From Holothuria scabra (lineage: Eukaryota; Echinodermata; Holothuroidea; Aspidochirotida; Holothuriidae), in the NCBI GenBank assembly GCA_037179385.1, contig CM074195.1:14235887-14299886 (forward strand): a DNA stretch of 64,000 nt. The letters run 5' to 3'. A program made the position numbers and the translations under genes. Below, piece after piece: positions 45,201 to 57,700 of the stretch; position 1 is the stretch's first letter; every line of letters starts with the position of its first letter. The notes beneath the pieces are model-generated. The model had not been told where the DNA came from. It worked only from the letters and a program-made list of their open reading frames with translations, and ran no database searches.

Positions 45201-47289
45201 TGACGCGCCACTGATTCTCACCGAGGTCACATCAGGGAACCTAAGTGGTGATACGTACGTCCATCAAGAATTACTTAATGTATGAAAAATCCTTTAAACT
45301 TGAATGCACTGTTTTCTGCACGCATCAGGTGCGGTTTGCACTCAGAGTGAGGCCTCAACCGGCCCTTGTGCCATTGTTTACAGACGTTACTTTCTTATTA
45401 AGTGCTGGTAATCTTTGTATGAATTTAAGGAGCATAGCGCCCTCAAAATCGTATAAAGGGGCTTCCATTAAAACTTTCCCAATCAGACATCCTGTATCTC
45501 GCCCTAGACACACTCATGGTGCTCTTTTTTAAGGCTGTGGTGTAGCCTTGTGGATTTCGTGTGTCAGACCCTCCAATGAGAGGATCGAAAATAAAAAGAA
45601 ATGAAAGAAAGAAAGATAGGCAAGAAAAAAGTGGACGGAATTTCGGAGGGAAGAGGGAGGGGGGTATAGGGTTAACGGACAGTTGCCCTTGAAATTTCGA
45701 AACCGTTGATGAAAGTTTGCGTACATGAGAAAAAATACTGAAATGCTGAAAATTTCACTGCCCAAGTTATGATTTTGATGTCCTTAGAACCTGTGAAATC
45801 ACATTTAAGGGTTGTGCCCAAAATTTTTCTCTTCATGGAACAGTAGATGCTTTTCACCTGGCTTACTTCTCCTGACAAATGAACGAATCCTCTTCCCTCT
45901 GCATAATACACAGGTTGAATAAACCTAAAGCACATACGCAGACTGAAGATATTAAATAATGTTTCTTATACCGCGCCACAGCATGCTTTTATAAAATAGC
46001 CTATAATTACCTTTAATCATATGCTTGATTCAGTTTGCATATAAAGTAATTTTAAATTTGAATCAAATGTACCCTTTCGTTTCTAAATCTAAATTTGATC
46101 TTAAAGCATATCATTTTAATGAAGAGAATGTTTAGATGCAACGTTTTGATGTACAAGGTAAAGGATATGCCATTTCCCCACCTGGGAGGTATCCAAAATT
46201 TTCTTCCAAGGCCTTCGCTACGGCTACACACCAAGCGATGGTGGATTTCCCAGTGGAGTACCAAAAGGGGGAGAGGAATGCACCGCATACCAGAATTTTA
46301 CAGGGGTGTCATGTCACTACGCTACAGTAAATAAGTAGAATTTCCAAACATATATTCAGTTCAAAGCTTTACCAAAGAAGCATCGGTTCCCCCCCCCCCT
46401 CCTTTTTTTTCTTCTCCATTCTTTATTTCAGTTCATCTTTGCGTGTTCAATTTACACAGTGAAGTTACGTGAAAACAACATTTCAGCTTGAAAACACTTC
46501 CTTGCAACAAGAGAACTAAGATCTTATTTCCTTTGGTGAAAATGCAATAGAAGTAAGGATGGATTGGCAAATAATTGAAATTGTTAAAAAACGCTATCAA
46601 TAGAGCATACATAAACAATGAATACCTTTCATTTCTCACTAAATTAGAGAAAAAAAAATATTGAAAATAGAGAATCATATTTAACAATGGAAAGGGGTCT
46701 TGTGTTTGAAAAAAACTCATTCAGTTTCAACGAACGTACTTCATTATCCACTTTCTTTAAAATAAAATGCTCTTCTTCCACACAAGACTGAAAATAACTG
46801 TAAAAAGAAAGTGCATTTAGAACCCTGTTGTTTATTTTACAATTAAAGATAAAGTATTTTGTATGAAGGATGAAGAAATTTATTAAATGCTTAATGTCGT
46901 CAGTTGGTCCTAAAACATAACAGTTACAAAAATTTTTCAAAGAGTAAAGGGCTCATCCCTCCCCATAGACAACATGGACCCCTTTAATTACACCAGATTA
47001 AAAATAGAAAACATCTTTGAATAATGTGAAAGATATAATGGATTCAACGCTTGGCTTAGCTTACCAAAAGTAACACCATCTTGCATCTAACCCACTTTAC
47101 ATAGACAAACATTTCTTAAAGAGTAGGGACATCAACCCCTCCTCTTGTCTAATGTCGAGTCAATAATTAGGAAAAACCACTAAAAATGGCAATTTCCAAA
47201 CATATTATCAGTTCAAAGCTTTGCCAATAATAGCACCATTTTGCAAATCATCTACCTTACGTAAATATTACCCCTCCCTTTTCCCCCTT
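45201..47289. other. Interior of composite element, nothing certain
   Basis: AT-rich with several overlapping short frames (45245-45532, 46095-46334, 46136-46330, 46433-46940) that show no recognised domain. A C-tract lies at 46390-46400. Confidence 0.4.
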
Positions 47290-47756
47290 CCCTTGCCACC
47301 CTCGCCCAGGATGGTATCCCGCCATGCATGAGTATAAAACGAAAAGTCCGATACTGTGTAAACTATCTATAAGCCCGGCTCTAGTGCTTTGTTTAGATAT
47401 TGTCATAAACTACCCCTCTAGAAATGTCCTAGGCTACGGCACTGAGTTGTTTCCAGAGTCTCAGGTTCTTTATCTGCCAAATGTTGGGGTGACCATGCAT
47501 CTACAATATTCGGGATAAGTGTTGTAAATTTGTTTCAGACCCACCCCTGCCCCACCTCATTCACTCCACCCCCTGCTCAACAAACCATGAAAACACCATG
47601 ACGACAACTTATCTGCTAATAATTCTGTCATGTTCTAGTAGAATCCGAAACTTAAAACATGACAATTTAGCAAGTTCGTTGAGTAACATCAACTAAAATA
47701 TTCCATGTTTGAAGAGAAGAATGCGATGTCCTCTCAGAACCACCGTAGAAAATTGA

Positions 47757-48176
47757 TTGAAAGGAAAAATATTGCTAAGTTTTCATTCAATCATTTTGCA
47801 GAAAATTGTTGAAATGACGAGATATGAAAAGTTGTCATTTCATCATTTTTCAGAAAATTGTTGCTTTGCACACTTGGAAGGATGTGAGAAATTTAACATT
47901 TGGCAGAAAATTGTTGAAATGACGAAATATGAAAAGTTGTCATTTTATCATTTTTCAGAAAATTGTTGCTTTGCACACTTGGAAAGATGTGAGAAATTCA
48001 ACAGTTTGCAGAAAATTGTTGAAAAAATGAGATATGATAAGTTGTCATTTCATCATTTTTCAGAAAATTGTTGCTTTGCACACTTGGAAAGATGTGAGAA
48101 ATTTAACATTTTGCAGAAAATTGTTGAAATGACGAAATGTAATAAGTTCTCATATCATCATTTTTCTGCTTTTTGA
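47757..48176 (+). repeat. 105-bp tandem repeat in the right terminal repeat, open as a 35-residue repeat
   Basis: It is the mirror of 37960-38435. GCAGAAAATTGTTGAAATGA recurs at 47798, 47903, 48008 and 48113, exactly 105 bp apart. The plus strand is open for 139 residues with FHHFSENCCFAHLERCEKFN as the core. Both copies read outward towards the ends of the composite element and neither has a stop or frameshift despite many base differences. Confidence 0.8.
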
Positions 48177-48426
48177 CGAGATATTATGTTGTCATTTTGA
48201 CATTTTTTTGAAAAATGTTAGCTTACTAGCCAAAAAGATATCGTGATCTTGTGGCACTTTTAAGCTTCCGTAATTTTGCATTACATGGATCTAAAAGGAT
48301 TCATAATTATTTTCTCGCTTTCTCGAATTACGAACAATGAAGGTTATTTTCAGACTGCGAGTAGAATCGTAGTCATTGATACAACACCCGAGCACGTGTC
48401 CGTCATTTTGATGCCATTGTCAAAAG

Positions 48427-48752
48427 TACGCTCTAAAAACCAAGAGTGAGACGAAAAAAGCGAAAATGTGAATTTACTCCATTAGAGTGTTATTTCACTC
48501 AAAAATAGTTAAACTCACTCCATCAAGAGTGAAATTTGCATCAAGAAGAATGAAAATTCACTCTTTAACCAGTGTCTGCATGGATCACTCTTTTTAAATA
48601 GTGGTCCCAGCATGCACTCCATCAAGAGTGAAATTTTACTCTTTGCCAGTGAATTTCACTTTTCTCCGCGTAAATTCCGGCTCTTGTGGAGTTTACTTTA
48701 CAACTTTCACTTTCTAATAGTAAAATTTCACTCTTTTTGTTTTAAGAGAGCA
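48427..48752. mobile_element. Mariner-like MITE (TACACTCT family), copy 2
   Basis: The ends TACGCTCTAAAAACCAAGAG and TTTTGTTTTAAGAGAGCA are imperfect inverted repeats, with AGAGTGAAA blocks inside. It lacks the TTAA MITE present in copy 1. Confidence 0.75.
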
Positions 48753-50743
48753 ACTGCCCTTTCTCAAACAATCAACCACATGAGAGGACTGTTCTTTAGA
48801 TGGAGGTGGAAGTGATGTTCCGAGGTTTCTTCCCCCTCTTACTCTTAAAGAATCCTTGGCAGTGATTCAGTGCCTGTTCTGACCGTGATCAGACCTGCAG
48901 GAAGACTGGGGGTATGTGAGACTTATCGACAACAGGGTCACTGCATTTTCCAAGTGTTATAATTTTTGGCGTTTAAGATAAATGAAAACTTTGAAACGTA
49001 TAGAATGGACAGTAATAGGAGGTTTCAGCCTTTAACCTCGCACACAAGTGTGATTCAGCATGCGTTTCTGTCTGAATCACGAAACACTTAAAAACTGTTG
49101 AGTAAACTGTAGGTTGGTTATGTGTGAACCCTGTTAAAGTGTCAGGCAAAAAATGACACAAGTTGGTTTTAAAAATAGGCTACCCGTAGACTCTTTCAGT
49201 GTTTACAAACTAATGCCGTCATGGCTGTTCGTCAAATGAGTCGGTAAGGCGCGCTTATACTGTCGTCACAATGAAAAGTAGATTCCAATTGGTCTACATT
49301 CTGCGTGCAGTCACTCACACGTCAACACGCGCAACCAATAACATACGCATGTGTGATTGCGCATACTCTATGCCAACCAGTAACGAAAGCGTGAACACCG
49401 CGTGAACACCCTATTGCTTGGTAAATTTTTCCTAATGAGGGTAATTTTTCAACCAACTAAGGGTAAGTTCTTTTCAGTTTAGCAAGTTAACATACGTGCC
49501 CATCTGTTCTAAGAGTGTAAGTGGACCCGAACCCCTTAACCCAAGGTAACAATATCCGGAAGATCTGACATTAGACCCCATTTATCCAATCCTAGGTTTT
49601 ATAATTTATACATTTTCTGGGGTATGGAATAGGGAAAATATAAAATTAATCTCCTTCGTGTTAAACAGTCTATATGTTAACATCTATACGTTGGGCAATA
49701 ATTTGTATTGTCCATAAATAAAAGACTGACATGAAATCAGTAAGGATTTGTTTCTTTTTAAGTTCAAATTTTACATTTAGCCATAAAAAATGATAGTTCT
49801 TATATACTATGTCGAAGGATGCCAAGGGCTAGTTGAGTCCATTGGTGGATCCGCCTAATTTTCAGAAGAGGGGAGCAAATTCATGTCTTAGTCAAGAAGT
49901 GAAAGGGGAATGAAAGATAGATAAATCCCAATCAGCGATTCACACCTAAATGGATTGATCAGTTGATGCAATGGTAATTTTGAATTTTTCTACACCACCA
50001 GATCCCTACACTCTCTCTCAGTCTTACTACTGACGGATTCGGTGAAAAGCGATACTAGACGGAATCTGAAGAAAATGCCAAAATGTTGTGAAGAGTAGTA
50101 TTTAGGTCAGGTTACATGTTCCACCCCCACAAAAAATAATAATCCAAAATAAAGGTAGGGAAAAGGGACTCCATGACATTCATGTGAAAGGATATTTGTT
50201 GGAAAACGTTACAATTTGCTTTGGTGGCTCAGCTTCTGGCTGTAGCCCTTGAAATGAAATCATTCCATGTAACAGTAAGATCACGACAATATACTGGAGC
50301 AGTGCATGAGCTTTGAAATATAGAATCTGAATAGAATGCACTTACCAATGATATTACAAATTATATCATCATCTAACAAAACTTAAAGGGAAATATTGGG
50401 TTTGTTTTACAAGGAAATTTCATCCTTTTAAAACCAATCTTTATTTGCAAAGAGTGATGAATAATTACAAATAAGGCAGTATGGTAGCTTGCTTCTCATA
50501 AAGTAAGTTTCCCTCAGACATAAATTCATTTGTTTGTTGCTCAAAAATAATTTGTTCACCCAAACTTTCAACATTTCAAAAGATACACCTTCCATAACTC
50601 TTTATTGATGAGACCGATTGATTTGCAAATGACTAGAGCTATTTACTTTAATGCTTTGTTGGAGCATTTTAAACGCAATATTTCCCTTTAAGGAAATAAA
50701 AATAAATCTGTTAGAGAAATCGCCACAAAAAATGTCCTCTTAA
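48753..50743. other. No recognisable gene
   Basis: AT-rich. Around 49240-49400 there is more CpG and short ACGCG motifs, but no promoter or exon can be supported. Confidence 0.4.
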
Positions 50744-51010
50744 AGGTCGACAGCAATCGCCCAAACTTTTTTGAAACAAAGAGCTAATTCTCCATCTAAA
50801 TTTCAAACGTTCTTTTAAACTTCTGCCAAGTGTCTTTCATGGTTTCTGAGGAATTACGTATATTGAATATTCAAAGTAACCCAAACAGTTACTCCTGGTA
50901 AATTTCACAATTGAGGAGAAAAATATTGTTACATGACTTAAAGAGAGATTAATGACACACTTCCTCTCCCTTCTGTACTGAATTAAGTGGTTGGGGTGAC
51001 TGTTTATCCA
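50744..51010. mobile_element. Copy of the TTAA MITE (diverged)
   Basis: It begins after TTAA with AGGTCGACAGCAATC and contains GGTAAATTTCACAATTGAGG and GTTACATGACTTA, matching 34500-34545. The right end near TTGGGGTGACTGTTTATCC is decayed. Confidence 0.6.
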
Positions 51011-53715
51011 TTTTTTTGTGGGTCTAAAATCAGTGGCAATATTTTTCACCTTTTCTATCTTTTTTATGTCTTCAAGGAAGCGTTGAGAGGAGTCAGGTAA
51101 ATCTGAAGAAGAGGTGAGGTTCGTTGTTATTGTTGTTTATTTTTTTTTTCAACGGGGCGCTTCACTTCAGTTTTGTCTTAATTTACAGCTGCGTGTATTT
51201 TCTTTCAAGGGTTCAGTGAGCCGGAAATTATAGAATCCTTGCGCTTTAGAGTATACAAGCAATAAAGTGGCAAAAATTTTGAGGCAAATGGTCATAAAAA
51301 TCACAGGAGTTCCGTCCATCAGTCTTATGTGAGCGAACTAGAGAAACTACATGGAACTAGCAAGTAATTCCAAGGTATAGCATATCCATGAAAACTGTAT
51401 GGTCTTATTATTCTGTATCTCATTCATTTAAGAAAGATTCCAAGAATGAATCTGTATCAAACGGCACCTAGTTTCCCATTGAAGAACATTTATAATTAGG
51501 GAAGGATATATGAACAACTAACATGGATCTTTTGAAATAAATTTGGGAAGTCGGGGCAGGCCGAAGACGCTCATCACATTACACCACCTACTGGAAAATC
51601 ACGGGAACCCTGGTATTTATGGAACCCTAATATTAATGGGAAAAGAGTAAGATTCGAAAGTCTTTATAATCACTGGTTTGTTTTTCCGTTAACGAAGTGC
51701 ACTTGAGTTTGATAAATTGTAAAGTAGCTCCAACAATTTCATTAAGCCTACTGTTAAAAAGAAACGAGGAAGTAACGGGAGAGTTAGCCCCAGTAGTAAT
51801 ATATCTGCAAAACCCAATCGCGAGGCAAGGTCCCCGTAACGGGTGGGAACCACAAAGCATGTTTTGTGACTGTCACCTTCCCGATTTGAAATAGTTTTGA
51901 AAAATTAGGCTTCCATACATTCAGATAGTTAGATAGAGTTTAACTGCCCAGTTTCCAACCAACTGGTTCAAGTCGAGCCGCCCACGCCCTTTTTCCAGTT
52001 GTAGCTCACTGGCTTGTTTTTCTTACATTCAATCTACCAAGAGGCTACATATGCTAACTTTAGAATAATTTTTTTTGTTTGAAGAATTTGGCATAAGGGA
52101 GGAGTAACCACTCCTTCTCCCTTGCCACAAGTAATCCTCTGTTTACGTCCCCGGTCATTTTTTGGTGGGTTAATTAAGGTTCAGATTTTGAAATGTCTAG
52201 AGATGGCTGTAGCTTCGGATTACTGTGTTCTGTTATTAAGCCTACAGCAAATGATATATAACAGAATGATATCTAATGTAGTGGAGTGATTTCCAATCAT
52301 TTCGCAAACTATTCACCCAGAAATTCGGCAAGCTTAATCAGTATCTGTAAGAATTTAAACATACAGGCCAAGTTAAAAGTTGGGTAGGCTAGTCCCAGTC
52401 CGCGGCTCCTCTTCTGTATGATATCATTCCAACTAAGACAACACTGAAGGACTTATTTTGTAACTATGGGGTGAACGGTTCTGTTCAACGGTCGCCCCAG
52501 CTATAATCAACCGATTATTATTTCGAGAGAAAAAAAAATAACGAAATAGGTATAAATTCTGGAGGGGTATGGTGATACAAACATGGCGTATTATACTCTG
52601 ATATACGTAGTCAAACTTCTCAACCATTATACTACAACAAAGCAGTTCTTCCTGACTATAGGTTCCACCTAAGGGCCCCGCTGCACGTTATGGTTACTCT
52701 TACTGTAGAGCTAAGCTCAATTTATGTTTCCGTTTTAGTGTATCATATTTTAATGAAAATATTTTTTCTTCTATTAACTCTTTGAAATATTACTAATATA
52801 TAGCAATGGAAGTCTTTGTGACAATAACAAAACTGATTTCTTTGTTTCAGTGAAAATTTGGCATTAATTGCTGAAAACCGACATTGCTATGGCGACTTTA
52901 ATGGAAAAGGCACCTCCTCGCCCAATGTGACCTGTAGACCAAGGAGTCTGACTTCAACTTGTACCAAATCAATCATGCCTTGTTATATTTATAACCACAT
53001 TTTATTCACATGACTAGGTGCTACAAGGAACCCCATTTGTGGTCCCACGAGGGCCAGTGTCCATCTAGGAGGCCTATATAAATTAACCAAGAAAGTTGTA
53101 CCATCGCGTTTGAATGGCGACAGCCTGAGTTATATACCTCACCTACATGCAGACTGTACCTATAGATTAAGTAGGCGTCGAGACACTGCCGAGGGAATAA
53201 GGCGTAATTGAAACTTACCGCTAACATTCCACTTGACTGAAGATTCCTGGTAAAAATGGAAAGTGGGCCTCAAAATGGGAACAAATTAGAAAAATGTTTT
53301 CGTGAAATAGACTAAAAGTGACAGACACATAATTACATGATAGGATTGACTATTCGTACCCAACACCCTGCCGGTGAACAAAAGATGGTGAATTTGAGTG
53401 TGATTCTTAACGCACGAGTCCTATGTCCAAATCTGCAGTTTCTTTCTGCTAATTAAAAAGGGGTTCACGCACTTAAGACCACATGCGTGACTTAAAGGAT
53501 TTGAGCTAGAGAGATTGGTCCGTGAAGTGTTTCTTGCCCATCCTGGATAGATAGCTCCTCTAAAAAACAAAAATACGAAATTTACTTCAAATAGATGATA
53601 TTTCATTCCACTTGTGCGAAATATCGCTTTGTGGGGGTGAATTGTCACTCCGACTCGGTTGAAATTCACTCTTTTAAGGAATTGTACCTCAGCACACTCT
53701 TTATGGAGTACGCTT
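51011..53715. other. No recognisable gene
   Basis: Only short frames without protein-like pattern. CTATATAAA at 53074-53082 resembles a TATA box, but no first exon or initiator can be tied to it. Confidence 0.4.
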
Positions 53716-53880
53716 TACACTCTAAAAGCAAAAGAGTGACAAATTTGAATTCACTACATTGAAGTTTCATATCACTCAGTTCAAGAAGTGTGAAATTCAC
53801 TTTAAGAAGATGATGGAATGTCTACATGGATCATTCTTTTAAAAGAGGGATCATTCCAGGCTCTCGTTAAAGAGTCCAGT
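53716..53880. mobile_element. Mariner-like MITE (TACACTCT family), truncated copy 3
   Basis: The left end TACACTCTAAAAGCAAAAGA is clear and AGAGTG/CACTC blocks follow. The right end is missing. A short stretch just to the left (53660-53700) has the same CACTC blocks. Confidence 0.6.
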
Positions 53881-53999
53881 TAGAAAGCGAATTTAATGTC
53901 ATCACTAACGTCTGAGAATGGGGAAAAACGGAAATAGCTTAAAAACATGGAGACGAAGGTTTTTGATCATCTTTTGCTTTAGCCTAATTCACTGAGATT

Positions 54000-54710
54000 T
54001 GGAAAAATGAAAAAGGTGTTTTCTTTGTCAGTCTGCGCCAGTTGAAGACGGCAAACAGCTTAGGTAACCGTTCAGGCATGACTACATCTTTCCTTGAAAG
54101 AATCACATTAAACTTCCCATCAGCTTCTTTATCTTTTTCTCTCTGGTTCCGCTTTCTTCTTCAAAATGTCAGCCGGATCTGCTCCTGGTAGTAGTTTCAC
54201 TAAATTTGTTACCAATAAAATCTTACTTGAAATTGCCCTGAAAGTAATTTTTGAACCAATGAAAACACAATTGAATTACCCTAAAAAGACTGCAATACCT
54301 CAGAAATACCTTAAAACTTCCGGAACTTACGGGGCTTCGCCCCCAGGACCCTCCACCGTGACTCACATCGAGTTGTCCATCAACTTCTATAGTTCCGCTC
54401 TCCCCTTTCAAAATGTCAGCCGGATCCGCTCTTGGCAGTAATTTCACTACTCTTTTACCAAGAGTCTAACTTGAAGTTAACCTGAAGGTACTTTTAGACC
54501 AGTGTTTAGTCAATAGAATTATCCTTAAATAATGTACCTTACCCGATAGGGCCTCGCGTTTCCTGTTGGGTGGCCCCTCTGGCTGAATGAGTGGAGTCTA
54601 GCAGTGTCCCTGCAAAATTGTTGGCCCCAAGTACCACCTAGCAGGGAGTTAATTGCAACAGACTCCCCGCCCCTAGAAAGAAAAGGCTGGCGGTGCCACT
54701 GGTCATAGAA
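54000..54710. mobile_element. Partial copy of the 24.9-kb hAT-like element
   Basis: CAAAATGTCAGCCGGATC occurs at 54161 and 54410, and GGGGCTTCGCCCCCAGGACC between, corresponding to the ~250-bp internal unit at 25285-25980. The right end GGCTGGCGGTGCCACTGG is near 54700. No left end is seen. Confidence 0.6.
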
Positions 54711-57700
54711 ATCATGGACACTAACTACGTGTCAGCATTGTAGTTGTCCGTCATTTGTCTCAAAATGAATCTCACTGACTGGAATCTGAACTTCATACTA
54801 CTGAGAACTAAGAGTACACAGGGTATCAAAAACAGAGAATGTGCCAAAGAATTTTCGGAGGATGAAAAAGGCACAGTAGATCAGGATCATCTTGAAACAG
54901 GGAGCTACAGCAGCCCCTGGTTGAATTACAGAGTCATAACAAGTACTTTCCGTTCTACAGCTTCTAGCTAATGTCGACTTTCCCCATTTCTATTAATCTC
55001 AACCTGATCTACTGAATTTGACACAGTTTCAAGTAGGTTAAGCTAGTACCCGACGGTTTGTTTCAATTAACAACAGAGATAAAGCTTTCATCGGACCGAT
55101 TCAGTTTTGATAATCACAAACTTGGCTCGATACATGCCTGTATCTTTCCACGAAGTAAGCAAGGGAAGTGAAGTAAGCATTGCTAAGGGAATTGCATTCT
55201 CAGCGGTGCTTACTTAGGTCATCTCTCGTATAGTCAGTTGTCACGTGCGACAGTTGCAAGTAGGATCATAAACATGTCTTGCAGTGCGAAGGTTACGGGT
55301 AACAGCGAAGCATTAGGAACTTGGCCTTAGTCTCTCAGACGTTTGGACAAATACCATCGAAGGAATGGTCTATACTCTCTATCTCATATGAAGAAAGGAA
55401 TATTTTGATTCAGTTTTCCAAAAATGACATTTTCTTAAGTTGGAGAAAGTTCATCGTGGCTATTCAATTTGAAATCTCCTTTGTGTTGTGGAAAAATTAC
55501 GCAGGGAATGGTGTGCTTTTTATGGTCGGAGAAAAATTTACTGTCAAATTAGCACAGTTCAGCTGAAGAAACGGGATTCAATGTCACAAGTGAAAAAAAA
55601 AAATCTTGAATTGAAACTTGCCTTATATTTTGCTTGTATTCAAGTGTTCCTATCTAAGAATAAAAGGCAATACCCGAAGCTACTTTCGCAGAAAGAAGAA
55701 AACATTTCGGTCATCAACTTGAAGAATTTAAGGGTCAAACAACATTCCCATACATGATACAGTGTGTGAGAATTGGCTGACTGGAAGTAGCTACTTGCAT
55801 TCATGCTCACACAGTTTAGCAGTCCACTGGAAGCTTTACGCATGTCATCAAATGTATTGTTTTAAGAATTCAAAGAAGTCTATTCTAAATTCATAAGGGA
55901 ACCAGAAAATTTGTCATTATGAAGGCGACAAACTGCACACATCTTGTTTTAACAATTCTGTTCTTCATAACATCGTACTCTGTTCGAGTCAACCATGCTT
56001 GGTTGTAAGTATTTTTTCTTCCCTCCATGCCTGTACTTCCAGTTTTATAAATTTGTTAATTTGTTTCACTCTTTTTTGAAGATAAGCTTTAAGATACAAT
56101 GTGCAACATGTGTAAAAGATATTACATTTTTTGAAAGAAAAAATTTAAAAACTAAACCAAACAAAACAGAAATCTAAAATGGAAGTTATAATCTGAAAGT
56201 GATAAATATACCTGAAAGTTACAATTAGTATTGAAAGTATATGAAGTTTAGATTTAAATCTTAGTTTGATGTATTCTATACACTGGAAGGCGTAAGGAGC
56301 TGTCTCCTGCTGTTAGTGTAATGACATATCTCTGTAGTGACGTTACAGGTAAATAAGCAAATGAATAAGACACAACTTAATTACACATAATGCTAACCGT
56401 TGTACCATAGCCGCAGGGGACTCTTTCTCTCACGGGGGCGGTGACATTTTGTCCTACTCCAGATCCCAACCAGGACATAGTCTTTGCCCCACTGAGGGAC
56501 CGAAGTCTGCACGATTCAGCTGCAGCCCCCGGTCCCGTCCCGTTCGGCCATGCGTTGTACACGTGTGAATGTTGTTTTAATTTGACCTATTCCGTGGGAT
56601 GAGTGAGGAAACACTGTAAAAATGTCTCAACATCACTCAATGAACATAAGCTGACAGAAAAGTTCACGTAGTAAGTTTCCAGAACTTTTCAATTCAACTC
56701 TTTATTTTGTTGCTCTTTTAATTTACCGTAATTTTTTACACTGTAAGCCATGCAGTTTTCACCCTGGAATGAGCAGCCTACCGACGTTTTATACGTAGAC
56801 CTACCAATGCAGTATTTCCACCTTACTCTTTACAGAAACGTTAGATTCACTTGTTCGATTTGCCAAATCTTTGTCTAGCAACAAACAAAACTGTTTGGAA
56901 CAGTTGTAGGCCTAATGATAGGTTGAAGTGTAGAATTGTACTCTATACACCTATCCGATCATCGTTTTTTAAGTGTCTGTAGGCAGCTATTAATGCGATC
57001 CATTAGCCTTAAATCGTCTTAATTTATCAGTTTATTGTTAACATGAATTTCAAATTCAAACCCTCATATGCAGTGAAATTGAGGTATTTTATTGTGCAAC
57101 CATGCATGATACAGGTAAGCAAGGTAACTGAAAGATTTAAGGTAATGGACCCCATTTATGTCCGACTTAAATTAGACCATCACTTGACTGTCAGGATTAG
57201 TCTATAATGATAGGTTTGGATTGGCTAAGGAGAAGAAAATTTCGGGGTTGCACTCTGTAGGATAGGCTCCACTTTGGTACGTTAGATGTGTTGGACTGAC
57301 TGAAGAGAAGAGAATTGGGTTTTCGGTACCAGAGCAAAGGCCTTTCGGTTCAGTAACAATTTATTTAGCTACGTTTCTTGCAGGGACTTACTAGGTACTA
57401 GGGCTCCATCGGTACGGAGTGGCAGTATCACGTTGTAGCTGTCCTCAAAATAAGAATAATTTTTCAAATCATCCAGAAAAGGTTCTGGTTTCATATTGAA
57501 TTTCACATTTAGTATGGCCGGAATCAAAGCCCATTGAATACAAGGGAAAAAAGAAAAAATGGGTATAAAGAACTGAAGCTTGCTACTACAAAAGTATTAA
57601 ACATGTATTTGTCATTTATATTTCTTAAACCGTTTTTCTACTCACGTATGATATTACGTAAAGAGATCTTCATCTAACTGTAGAATGTAGCAATGACCTC

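Larger units (their letters stand above)
37857..48272. mobile_element. 10.4-kb composite transposon with ~1-kb inverted terminal repeats and 6-bp TSD
   Basis: The left end TACGGAAGCTTAAAAGTGCC is mirrored exactly by GGCACTTTTAAGCTTCCGTA at the right end. Immediately outside, ATTTTG at 37851-37856 and ATTTTG at 48273-48278 are identical, a 6-bp target duplication. The inverted repeats continue inward for about 1 kb (37857 to about 38900; about 47290 to 48272) and include a 105-bp tandem array. The interior carries nested hAT elements, a hAT transposase remnant and a palindrome array, but none of the polymerase, integrase, ATPase or capsid genes expected of a Polinton. The superfamily is undetermined. 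Confidence 0.78.

Noticed and set aside
37857..48272. Naming the element a Polinton
   Set aside because: The 6-bp duplication and long repeats fit, but the termini are TA rather than AG/TC and no polymerase B, integrase, ATPase or capsid gene is visible.
53074..53082. TATA-box promoter
   Set aside because: CTATATAAA is expected by chance in AT-rich DNA and no first exon follows on either strand.
55321..55757. Two overlapping frames that look mildly protein-like
   Set aside because: They lie in different phases, have no clear splice sites and match no family I know. A search against protein databases would decide.
56380..56570. tRNA-derived SINE or tRNA gene
   Set aside because: The block is GC-rich, but I found no A and B box pair and no cloverleaf.
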